DNA of 64,000 bases from Rallus limicola (taxonomy: Eukaryota > Chordata > Aves > Gruiformes > Rallidae), in the NCBI GenBank assembly GCA_022605955.1, contig JAKCOZ010000005.1, positions 56,293,750 through 56,357,749 on the forward strand, given 5' to 3'. A model generated the notes under the pieces. The model saw nothing but the letters and a program-made list of their open reading frames with translations, was not told where the DNA came from and made no database searches. Positions within the stretch are counted from its first letter, which is position 1. Every line of letters starts with the position of its first letter. Shown in pieces: positions 35,183 through 46,300 of the stretch. Both the position numbers and the translations under genes were made by a program.

Positions 35183-37829
35183 CATTGGCATAGATACATT
35201 TAAGTTGGTCCCCATGAAGCTGGCTGACTGGTTGGAGTGGCTGGAATTCCTTTGTGCTGCACTTCAGGTGCTCTCCTGCTGACCTGTGATCCTTCTCCTG
35301 GTTCTGTGTATATATTGCTGGCCCTGGCATCAAAATAGTAAGGATTGATTAAAGTTCCCATCCACCAGAAACTTTAAAGCCCTCTTCACCAGGTGGTAAG
35401 TCTACAACTGAAGATGCTCTTCCCTTTACCTTTGTCCTGGACAGGCAGAGCAGCCCATTGCCTTGAAACCACCAAGTACTTGGTAGACCTGAATAACATC
35501 CTTATATCTAAAGGGGGCACTTTTTGAGCTAAAACATCCTCCTCTACCCTGACCACACTGGCACCCTTTTGAGAGAAAGCCGTGTTCTTCATCATGAAAT
35601 CTTGTCCTCCTTGAAATGTTATGTTTCTGCTCCTGCTTCTTCTTCTTCTAATCCTGTAAATTTACTCTCACTTCGTCCCACTCCAACCTCCATGCAGGAC
35701 CTTCTCCTTTTCCACTTAGTTCTACTACTCCAAATGACTTCAGCTGGCCTCTCTCAGCTTCCATGTTTAAGTGCTTTTTTCTTTGTTGAATGACAAGGAT
35801 AGGAGAGACAATACTGCCTCTACTCTTGTCCATAATGTGCATCATCATTACCCTGGTCACCTCTGTGTCCTGTCATCCAGGACATAGTCTGCTCTTGTAG
35901 ATTGCAGAACATCTCTAACAGACACAGTGGGATTCCCCCATTCACACAGCTAAGACTGACATCCAGGATCTCATTTCTTGTCTTGGTTTCTGGAAAACCC
36001 TTTTCTTCTGGTCTTGCCTTGCTTCAGTGAAATCATCTGGTATATTGCTGCAAAAGTCATTCTCCCAAGCCCTCTGCTTGACCCTGTCTTGACTATGACC
36101 CCTCTCTTAGCAGCTTTCCCATAGCTCCTCTTTCTTCATCCCAGCAGCAAGAAGAAGAAAAGACCAGGAGCTAACATAGACCTTTTCTGTCTAATCCTTT
36201 TTCAGTTCTGAAGGTCAGGTGGAGAGGTAAAGAGACTCCTGATGCAGCCCAATTGCTCTTCTTTTTCACACTGGTGAAGAGCTCTCTACACCATAAAAAA
36301 GTTATTTCCTAATTCTCTTTAAACCACACCTTTTATGGTTGTAGACAGTGTTGTCCTGCTGTTTACCTATCTCCTGTTGCCTCTTGACTGACCAAGGTCA
36401 GCCCTCTTGTTCAGCCTTTCTGCAGCACCTAGCTCAACAACTGGACAACTCAAGAACTGCCCTAACACAAGCAAGCAACAGTAACAAAGTAAAAACTGAA
36501 TTGATTTCCATGGAAAGGATGGGAAGAAAAAATCTGTTGTTCTGCAACAAGCTTATCCAAATGGAGGGTGCTGGAAAGGATCCTGATTGCTCCTGAAGTC
36601 ATAGCAAATCTCTCCCCAACTTCCACAGTGATTTCATCTCTCCATGTTAAAGGGCTCTGTATCTCATTTACTTTCCCTCTTTTATTTATTTTATAATTGA
36701 CTTTTTGAACTTCTGCCTGAATTAGAGCCAAGGCTGAGGGTGACCTAATTCCAGCAGCACTTCTAGGATGTGAAAAGCCTGGACCTTCCCAGTGCAGAGT
36801 CCCTCCATCAGTTTTAGACGTGATGTTCAGGCAGATAAAGTGAGCCTGTGGTCCTTGGGAGGGTGGTACAGCTGGGCAGGGGACTCCTTCATTGCTGGTG
36901 TCCAGGAAAAGAAGTATTACATGCCAGTTCCCACTGCAGTGGGTAAAATGTTTGCCCTCAGATGGGTAAATAGCTGCATTTTTTAAAAGTCTTATTCAGC
37001 AATCGATCAATCAGTCAAATAAATTCTTGGTCTTTTTTTTGATGAAGATAAACTCTGGAGATGGGGTTATGGCTGGAGATTTCACTGCTGGCTTTCTCAT
37101 CTGGGAGGGCAGCAGTGAAGCACTCTGCATGTTGAATTTCAGGAAAAAAACGGAGCTTTTACTTGTGTGGATTTAAGTGTCACCTGCATTTTAAAATAGT
37201 TAATGTAGGTGCTCAGTCTTCCTAAATCCATCAGTATGAATGGATCCAGCTTGGTAATCTACAAAGATTTTCTCTGGTAGCAACAATTGGAGCAAGCAGA
37301 TAAAAAAAGACAAGTTTTGGATGATCAAGAGCCCCAGTATCCATTCCCTTTGCCCACTGTGGCCCATGACAAGACTTACACAAAATAACAAGGGCCATAG
37401 AGCTGGGGGCTGTGTACCAGTTTGAAAAGCCACACGCTTGCCTGAAAGAATCTTTCTTTATAAGAAATTGTTCTAATGTGTGAGGAGGGGTGGGGGGAAA
37501 GCTAAATCCTGCAACACACAGCTCCTTTTTACACGCTGTGTTTCTTGTGGGGAGCCAGGCAAGTTTTCTGCTGGGGGAGAACCAGGTCTGCAGAGAATTA
37601 GAAGGCGCTACCTCAGGATATGCCCCTTGTAGATCCTCAGAGAGGGAGGTACCGTGGTGCTGTTGAAGGGAGAGGGTGGGTTCCCTGAGCGGCGCAGCCA
37701 GATCGTGGAAGTCAGTCATGACCGTTTACCACAGATCTGGATGTGACCCAAAGCCATTTTGGCTCCTTCTCTGGAACGAAGCGCTTCCCATAAGCCAGAG
37801 GAAAGCTCCTGCTAGATTTTTATCTCACA

Positions 37830-37856
37830 GGGGTGGGGAGGAGGTGGGGGGGGGGG
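37830..37856 (+). repeat. G-rich tract with G-quadruplex potential
   Basis: G4, T, G4, AGGAGGT, then an uninterrupted run of eleven G. Four or more G3 tracts are available with short loops. Confidence 0.85.
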
Positions 37857-38613
37857 ACGACACACCAAGGGTCTGATCCTCACCTGCTGGGAAGGGGAGT
37901 AACTCCACTGGCTCCCACAGCTCCCACTTCTGGGAACGGCGCCCGAGTTACTCATTTTTAGTCCTCAACTCTTGGCAAAACACAGCGTTCACCCCCAAAT
38001 TGCGAGGGAGCTTGCTACCAGTTCAGCCAGCTTCCAGCCCGCCGTACTTTGGCCCCATCACACGCTGCTAATCTCTTCAATGATTTATGTGCTCTTTTAA
38101 GTTTTAATTCTCTCTCTGTCATGAACCTTCCTCACTAGCAAGTTGACAGTTTAAATTAGTGTTTAGACATGGCTTTCATAATGTCAGCTTTTGTTTTGTC
38201 TCAGTCATCTGTTGGAATTCCTTCTATTGTATCTGAAGTGACTCATGACAATAAATGACTTCTTTCTTCTTTTGTTCTTAATCGGGGAAGAATGGAATGA
38301 ACCATGCAATATTTGTAAAAGAGCAGTCTTAATTAGTCCTCAGCTGTAGCTAAAGATGCTTGTCTTGTCTCTTTAGCATATTAATGCAGGAAGCCATGCG
38401 TTCACGTGGGCAATTGCCATGTTCCTGAAAAGCCTTGTTACAAGCCAAATTCTCCAGCGTAAAGGTATTCCCCAGCCCATTTCTGTGCTGAGCCCTGCCA
38501 AATGAGGAGCCTGTGCCCCGGGGGCATTGTGTGAGGCTGCTCAGGCCTGTGAGGAGGAAAATGGGCACATTTTGGAGTGACTCATCTCAAGGATTGGCTT
38601 TCTTTTTTTTTTA

Positions 38614-38634
38614 TGTGTGTGTGTGTGTGTGTGT
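38614..38634. repeat. (TG)n microsatellite, about 10.5 units
   Basis: Perfect TG repeat directly after a T10 run. Confidence 0.97.
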
Positions 38635-39033
38635 TTTGTTGCTCTTAAAGGTATAAACTCTGTGGAAAGCTGGAGCTTCACCTCCATCCCCAGTGATGCT
38701 GCCTGTGCCATTTCCCTGCTCCAAAGGTGGTGATGCTCATTGATGAAGGACCCAAAAATCTTCTCTGTTTGCATGGTTGTTTTTTGCTGTGCACTGGTTA
38801 GGTGGCTCAAATGCCTGAGTGCTAATGAAAGGTTTGGGTGGGGGCATGTCAGTGTTATGCAGACAATTAATAGTGGCATCTTTTAGAGGAGATATATGGC
38901 TTTTTTTTTTATGTGGAAATGCAAAAAGCTGGGTCTTGCATTGCCAGAACAAAGATGCTGTGTCCATGTCATCTTTTATACGCTGCTGGAGCTGGTGACT
39001 GGAAACAGCTTTCTTCCTCTTCTTTTTATTCTT

Positions 39034-39061
39034 CTCTCTCTCTCTCTTTTTTTTTTTTTTC
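39034..39061. repeat. (CT)n followed by poly(T)
   Basis: Short CT repeat, then T14 or longer. Confidence 0.92.
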
Positions 39062-40927
39062 CCCTGTTTGTCATTTGGGAGCAGAAAATTGATTCTCTAA
39101 GAAAGTGTGGGAAAATTGCATTGCCAGCTTGCCTCCCCGTTGGCTGCATGTTTCCTAGTCCATGTAGGGCCATGCCCACCATGCCAAGTTATGCAGTAAT
39201 TGTAAAATGCAGCTAAATAAAGGTTTAGGTTGAGAGCTGACTTTCTACTGATTGTGTTTTGAGGAAGGGCTGCAGCCCTTGGGATGTATTTGAAGCTGTG
39301 GTTGGATTGCAGGCAGCGGGTCCTCTCCTTTCCCTGAGACCTGGCTTGGCCAGTGGTCTGGGAGCATGGCTTGCACCCGTCTGTTACTGGAAAAGGGGTA
39401 AGACTCCCATCTGACAACATGCTGCCCATCTGTCTGTCTGTTTCCCCATTTTCCTCTCCAGTTTTATGCCTAATTCTGACATAATGAAGCAGCCTGGATA
39501 CACCCCATAGAGCCTGCTGAAGTTCTTTCTCTTTTAGGTTATTAAAGAAGATGCTGCCACAGAGCAAAGCACAACTGCAGAGGGTCCCAGGGAGGTGTTT
39601 AACAGTCAGCCCATGACAGAGTGCCAAAAGAGGTCAGCAGGGACCAATTTTCTCAGGATCCACAAGAGCTGAGCGAACCTCCTTCCTACACACAGCAGTG
39701 GTGTTCCACGGGCTCTGCCCCAAAGTGGGTGCTCCTTGGCAAAGGAAAAATGAAGCATGGATGAGCAAGGCTGTGATGAAAACACTGGTAAGAGCTGGGC
39801 TTGAGATACCATTTGCTGTGCATAACAACAGCCTCGCTGAACCTAGAAACATATGAATAACACTACGAATTCTTCTGTGCCAGTACATGGTGCTCTTTAT
39901 TTTAATAGTCTGTTTATATATACATACAGCTATTTTTCTTTTGCCCAGACCTTGTAACAAAACCAAATGTCTTAATGAACACAAGGAGAAAGCAAGCAGC
40001 TGGAGAAAGACATAAAAGTGTACAAAGCCAACAGAGTCCCAGGGAAATCACTGCAACTTTATTCAAAGGGGTTTCAAAAGTAAGTTGTGCCTCTGTAGTT
40101 GGGCTGAAATAAGTGCCGTGCTGCTTTTCCCTCTGTGCTCCAAAGCAATTACTGTTCCCTGTCAGTGCTGTGGTCTCATATAGCCTGCAAAAAACATTCA
40201 TGCAGCTCATGGTGAGCTGTGCTGGATTGTACTGTAGAGTGGGAGCATCCCCACCATAGGTTTTCTCTCCGGCTCTGCTCCCCACCGCTTGCTAATGAAG
40301 GTTTGAAAGATCAGTATTAAGGATGTCAAGGTTCTCTGGGAGAGGTTGGTATCATTTACTGGCCTGATTGGTAAAACTGTGGAAAATAGATCACGTTTGG
40401 GACTCAACCCTTTCTGCAGGTCCAGCAATGTTTTAGGCAAGTGGCCAAAATCTTGGAAATCTGGGGTTTTGCAGGTACAGATATTCTGGGAGTGTGGTGT
40501 TATGCCTCAGAGCAGACTGTGGATGACAACTCTTTATTTTTAATCTACAGAGATTGTCTGTTCTCTATCCATCTCACATCTCACAGTATATTTCAAAGGA
40601 AATCATAAAATTGCAATGGCAAGGTCAGGGTGTGACCATACAGGATGGGCTCTGTCCTTGCACGTGAGCTGTCACATCTTCATTGACTACAAAGGAGTAC
40701 CTTCTACTTGCACAGCCTTGCAGGTCTCCAGTTTGATGGTGTGTGCTTGCTCTTCCCTTCAGTAAGAGCTATCAAAGGACAGGAGTTCATTCCTAGTGCC
40801 TTTTTCCACAGCAGTGTCTGAGCGTGTCATCAGATGAGGTCAAATTTTCCTTCCACCTGTGTTTACACTGGGTAGAGATGAACAGGTCCTGACCACAATC
40901 AGAGCATCAGGGTGACTGCAGTGCAGA

Positions 40928-40944
40928 GGTGGTGGTGGTGGTGG
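40928..40944. repeat. (GGT)n microsatellite
   Basis: Five and a half perfect GGT units. Confidence 0.95.
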
Positions 40945-41462
40945 CATATATTTATGCTGGAAAAGTTATCCAAAGGGTTTATCAGTTTGGCACAGAACTA
41001 TCATGCTTGGGGTTTTGCAGAAAGCCTAACTTTCAGATGCCTTTGAAACCTAGGAGAGGATGGGACTGATCATATGTAGAGACTTTCAGCCCCTTCTGCA
41101 AAACCAGATAGTTTTGTAAGGGCCTCTTAACCGGCACTTCATTACAGCTTTCCCATTGGCCTCAAACACAATGTTAACCTTGGCCCTGATGCAGCGAATA
41201 TTGACTTTCAGGGTCAATAAATCTTAATATGGATCAAATTGGAAGTCATGTTTGCTTACTTTATAACTCCTTTCCAGTGCAATTACTCTTTACACAATGC
41301 AAGGACATTCTGCACATTTTTCTTCTTGGCCATTTTGAGGCGTGTTACTCTTCCACTAAGAGCCTGGGGTTTCCAAGACCAAGATTTTCTCTCCAAACTT
41401 TCCTGTCACGGCCCCTTTGATTTTTCTGTTATTTATCTCCCTTCCCCAAAAGGCAAACTTGA

Positions 41463-41480
41463 TTTTTTTTTTTTTTTTTT
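41463..41480. repeat. Poly(T) tract
   Basis: Uninterrupted T run of 18. Confidence 0.95.
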
Positions 41481-42190
41481 AAAATTCTCTTTCCCATCGG
41501 TTGTAGCGTGGATCCGTGTAAAACGACTGCCTCCTTGTGTAACCGGTTGTATTGCCACCTCCTGTGTCCAGAAACGGCACGCGGTTGTGTGGGATGCTGG
41601 AACCACAAAAGGTTTTCAGATGTCCAGGATACTGAGCCGCGTTCCTGAACCACACGACCTATTATACAGTCATTTTCTACGTTCAGCAGTAAGACCAAGA
41701 CTTGGTGGTAGTAGTAGTGTGCTGCTTTCTGTTTTGTTTATATCAGCCAATACCTACAGAATTTTAATGAGCGTACAGTGAGTTGCCTATATAAGTAGTA
41801 CATGGCAGGGCGTGTACTGTTCCCATAATGAGGCATATATAACGCCTGGGGCTATGGAGGCAAGAAGCCAAAGGATGTTATTATTGCCCTTATAAATTGT
41901 TTTCAAAATAAATAAGATACAGAATGTTGAGCTTTGAAGAGAAAAAAGGAAGATTTGTGCTCTGAATACTGACCAGAGGTGGGGGTGGGAGCAGGAAAGA
42001 GGAGAAAAAGGGTGGGTTGAGCTATAGCCTTTTGATTTGAGTCGCTTCTGTTGAGCACATGTGAAGTCAGTGTATTCGTGTTTCTGGGGCTACAGCCAGG
42101 CCCACATGTGTGCAGAATGTGAAGGAAGATTGGGGGCTACCTGCTGCAGCGGGTAGAACTAACAGGATGAGGGTACTGCACACAGAGTAA

Positions 42191-43320
42191 TAGAATCATA
42201 GAATGTGTAAGGTTGGAAGAGACCTTTGGAGGTCATCTAGTCCAACCCCCTGCAATGAGCAAGGACATCTTCACTAGAGCAGGTCACTCAGAGCCCCATC
42301 AAGCCTGACCTTGGATGTCTCCAGGGATGGGGCCTCCACCACCTCTCTGGGCAACCTGTGCCAGTGATCCACCATCCTCAGAGGGAAGAACTTTTTCTAA
42401 TACCCAACCTAAATCTTCCCTTTTTGAGTTGTAAACTATCCTCCCTCATCCTATCTCTCCATGCCCTTGGGAACAGTTCTTCCCTAGCTTTCCTACAGGC
42501 ACCTTTCAGGGACTGGAAGGCAGCTACAAGGTCCCCCAGAGCCTTCTCTTCTCTAGGCTGAACCAGCCCAGGTCTCTCAGCCTGGCTTCACAGGAGAGGT
42601 GCTCCACCCCTTGGATCATTTTTGTGGCCTCCTCTGGACATGCTCCAAAAGATCCATGTCCTTGTGCTGAGGGCTCCAGAGCTGGACCCAGCACTGCAGG
42701 TGAGGTCTCCGCAGAGCAGAACAGAGGGGCAGAATCCCCTCTCTCCATCTGCTGGCCACGCTTCTGGTGATGCAGCCCAGGATGGGATTGACCTTCTGGG
42801 CTGCAGATGCACATTGGTGGTTCATGTCCAGGCTCTCATCCACAAGTCCTTTTCTTCAGGGCTGCTTTCCAGCCCATCATCTCCTGACCTGTGTGGATAA
42901 CAGGGATTATCCCGATCCAGGTGCAGGACCCTGCACTTGGCTTTGTTGAACCTCATGAGGTTCCCTTGGGCCCACTTCTCCAGCCTGTCCAGGTCCTTTT
43001 GGATGGCATCCTGTCCCTCCAGCACAATAACTTCAGCAATCAGCTTGGTGTCATCAGCAAATTTGCTGAGGGTGCACTCAATCCCACTGTAATATCATTA
43101 GTAAAGTTATTAAACAGCACTGGTCCCAGCACAAATCCTTGAGGAACTCTGCTTGTCACCATCTTCCATCTGGACTCGGAACCACTGACCACCACCTCCG
43201 GATGCAACCATCCAGCTAATTTCTTATCCACTGAACAGCCCACCCATCAAATCCGTGTCTCTCCAACTTAGAGAGAAGGATGTTGTGGGGAACCGTGTCA
43301 AAGGCCTTGCAGAAATGCAG
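42191..43320 (-). mobile_element. CR1 LINE, 1.1-kb copy with most of the RT core, antisense
   Basis: The 3' tail is at the left ('tagaatcatagaatg', 'ggttggaagagacctttgg'). Going right on the minus strand: [62 protein letters not shown], then the RT catalytic motif C FADDTK (FADD codons at 43050-43061), motif B VPQGFVLGP at about 43120-43150, and motif [16 protein letters not shown] at about 43270-43314. All three RT motifs are recognisable, but the blocks lie in different frames (one shift near 43085) and a stop interrupts the stretch after motif A. The endonuclease and the upstream RT are absent, so this is a dead 5'-truncated copy. Confidence 0.96.
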
Positions 43321-46300
43321 TTATGCTGTTACTGTCCTGTTATCCCCATGAATCCATTCTGGACCAAGTTCTCTAATTGCTGGCCCATGCACAGACTACC
43401 AGGAGATGAGATGGGGAAAGTGGTGCTCTTCATTCCGAAGGATCTTCCCATGCCCTAGTTGATGCCATGTGGGTGACTGGTTGACCTGTATCAATCCTTT
43501 GGGGATCCTATATTGGGTTCCTGCCTTCTGCTCTCTCACTGCCATGGTGTGAAGGTGACCAGGTTTGACAGTGTTGTGGTGAAGAGAGAGAAAACCCTGT
43601 ATCCTATTTACAAAAATTTAGGATGAAATAGCTTCCCTTGAAAAACAGAAGAGCCCTTATTGCAGGGCTGTTCAGATTGGTAAGAGGCATCCACCCAAGC
43701 TAGCAGGAGGTGTCTGTAATGGTAATAATTCATATCATCCAAGGGCTTTGCCTCAGATGCAAACTCTTCAGGTTTGGCCTTCAGGAGGAGATGAAACCCA
43801 GTTTCTGAGCACAGGTGGCTAGGGAAGGCTGTCCAGTGCGTGGGCTGTGCTGCAGCTTTTAAGGTTAACTTTACCAAAAGCTCTGTGGCTTTTCCTTTGT
43901 GGAGCAGTTGATTTGGAGAGCAAGGCTTTGTCCCGTGTTACAGTTGACAGATGCCAGGAATGGCTCCCAGGGAAATGCTTGTGAAAGGAAGAACTGCCAA
44001 GGGATGGTGTGATGCATGGGGGAAAACAGCAGGGCAAGGTGCTGAGAACATGGAAGTGCAATAACCCCATGGGCATCCTTGGGCAGAAGGTGATCTCTGA
44101 GCTCGCGTGTGATTAGCATTACACTGAGAAGGGGAAGGAAACACCGTGAGCCAACTCTGTTTTCTGTCGGCCCCTTGACTTCAGAGGCAGAAGGAAAAGA
44201 TTAAGATCATTAGCAATTGGAAAAATCCAGTTTATTCTGTGCACTAGCACTGCTGGCATGCAAACGGGTCTTCAGAGAGCAGCTGTTGTCCTACTGCACT
44301 TCAGTCCTTCCAGAAGTAGCATGAGAAGATCCAGTAGGTGAACTACACTTTCCATTGTGAGCCTGGTATTAATAAACTGGTATTAATTCCTGGTATTATT
44401 AAACTGGACCACTTTCCTGGGCAAGGGTTTATCCAGTTCTTCTATGGCATTAACTTTCTGATTCCTGAAGTTAGCTGAAGCTGACTGTACCAGAGCACCC
44501 TCAGGTATGCACAGTTTGGTGTATGATGGGGTAGTATCCAAATAAAACTGGCAGCAGAGGACACACAGACACACAGACAGGACATTTAGGAAGCAGGATG
44601 AGAAGAAGGGAAATAAACCCAAACCAAAACAACCTTCTCTCAGCCCTTGGCACCAGTGCTGACTCTCTCTTCCCTGTGATTTTTTGGCTGCTCTTGTGAC
44701 CTTCACCTAAAAAGGGAGAGGAGGAATCACCTTCATCCCTACGCCTAAATTTAGAGGCAGGGCAGCGGATGTCGAGTGGCAACGCGATGGAGTGACTCAG
44801 ATCAGTCCAGGAACCACAGTGTGCACGAGCCTGTTTGTATGGCTCACTTTGTTATGACAACCCTGGTCATATGACAGAAACCTCATGGTGACTGGGAGAT
44901 ACCAGTAAATGTGGGGAACCCTTCAGCCAGCTCCCACCTGAGCAAGGAGCAGAGCTGTCAGAAACTGCCCTGGAAATCTTCCCATGGAAATCAGGTCTGG
45001 ATGAAGAAGTGGAAAAGAGGAGGATTAATTACATTTGTTGCTCACTCAGCATAGTGCAGAGGGAACTGTGTGAAATTCAACATCCTGTTTCCAATGTGTG
45101 ATTTAAACAGATGACAGGAGCAAAAATGTGGACATGAAACTGGTCTTGGAAGGTGTTCTTCATACCTTGGTGACATCAATAGCTCATCAGCCCAGGATGC
45201 AATCCCATACAATGTGAGGTTCACCTTTTCTCTGAGCAAACCTCCCCCTCTTGTACCTCTTTTCCTGGGGAAGGGGATCAGGAGTTTTGCTGAGCCATGG
45301 GCTGGTTTGGGCATCACCAGCCTGGTGAGACTGAAGGACAAGAAAGCACTGCTGAAATGGGGTTGAAAAGAGTTGGTAAGTCATGTAAGTTTGATCCAGG
45401 GCCCGTTGGCAAAGGCTGGTGACATCCTCTGTTGATTCCAGTGGAGCTTAGCATACATCTCACAGGTTGTGGAGGAGCAGGCATTTGTAGTCACATCCTC
45501 CATTTAGGAACCTCCAGGGTGGGAAACAACCTGCCTAATTTCTGGTTGGTGCTTTAGCAGTTGGCTTTAACCTGGGAAGCCAGTTCATCCTTGTTCATCC
45601 CTGTTTCTTCTGCTGACAAAGCTGGCTGAGCCATTTTGCCAAGGCACAAAGCCTTCACTGAGGAGATGTTTCATGTGCATGTTGTCCCACAGGTTGAGTT
45701 TTAGCAGCCCTGACCAACTGCTGAGTGTTTTCCTTGTCTAAGAAGAGCTTTGCTGTTGTTGCTGGGATGTTATGAGTAGTTTTGAGGATTTTTTTTAAGC
45801 AGACTGTTGCCAAGGAGGCTCAGGGGCATCCCAGCTCCTTACCTTGAGCCTGTCCCCAGGGAGGTGATCTAACCTGACCGGGAGTAATTTGGAGTTCGGG
45901 GACTGCTTTCTGCTGTTGATGCAGAGATGGGACATAGTAGCACTCAGCAAGGAGCAAAGCTGGTGCTACTGAGAGGCTGGGGGTTTTAAAAGATAAGAAA
46001 CGAGTGGGGAAAAGCATTAGGCAACAGGGGTGTGATGACAAGGAACTGAGGCAGGAGGGAAGATGGGGGGACCCTGTGTGGTTCAGGCTCCTTTTTTTTT
46101 CCCTTCCCAGTTTGGTTTGTGGTTTTGCATTTGCAGCTTGTAAAACTGTATGGAAGGAATGTGCAGCTGGGGGCTTTCTCCAAGTTGGTGTCAATTTGGG
46201 TTAAACCAGAGGTCCTGGAACAGAGCCTCGTTGGGAGAGTGGGTGACTTGCATTAAGGCCAGAGCTTTCATTATTCTCCCTTCAATTGTGGTCGTTCCTT

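Larger units (their letters stand above)
33816..35440 (-). mobile_element. CR1 LINE internal region (endonuclease to start of RT), antisense, degenerate
   Basis: On the minus strand, from the right end, the translation shows the APE-type endonuclease: DQLECMDIHLGM.EEPT and LWVRIKGR at about 34870-34960; the GDFN motif, here altered to RDFN, at 34728-34739; and the catalytic SDH in LGCSDHEMVEFKLL at about 34517-34548. TTLDFKGADFGFFRDLLGRV and PWDKALE follow at about 34390-34465. Then a linker region reaches the RT start [12 protein letters not shown] at 33843-33878. Frameshifts separate these blocks. Compared with the family, part of the linker near 34225-34270 is missing and replaced by AT-rich sequence, and a second AT-rich block sits at 35086-35182. 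The right border is fuzzy. Non-functional. Confidence 0.88.
35441..42190. other. About 6.7 kb without a firm feature
   Basis: The first 800 bases (to about 36250) are pyrimidine-rich and could be a further decayed part of the CR1 copy, but I cannot align them. A G-rich tract is at 37830-37856, a (TG)n at 38614-38634, a CT/poly(T) tract at 39034-39061, a (GGT)n at 40928-40944 and a poly(T) at 41463-41480. 38040-38345 is AT-rich, low in repeats, and may be conserved non-coding DNA, which cannot be judged from one sequence. Open frames here (up to 180 codons at 41239-41781) show no domains. Confidence 0.45.

Noticed and set aside
41239..41781. 180-codon plus-strand open frame
   Set aside because: It crosses a T18 tract (a phenylalanine run) and shows no domain; treated as chance.
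43321..43580. Possible extension of the 42.2 kb CR1 copy further 5'
   Set aside because: Similarity to CR1 ends just after RT motif A; the following sequence does not follow the expected ORF2 order.
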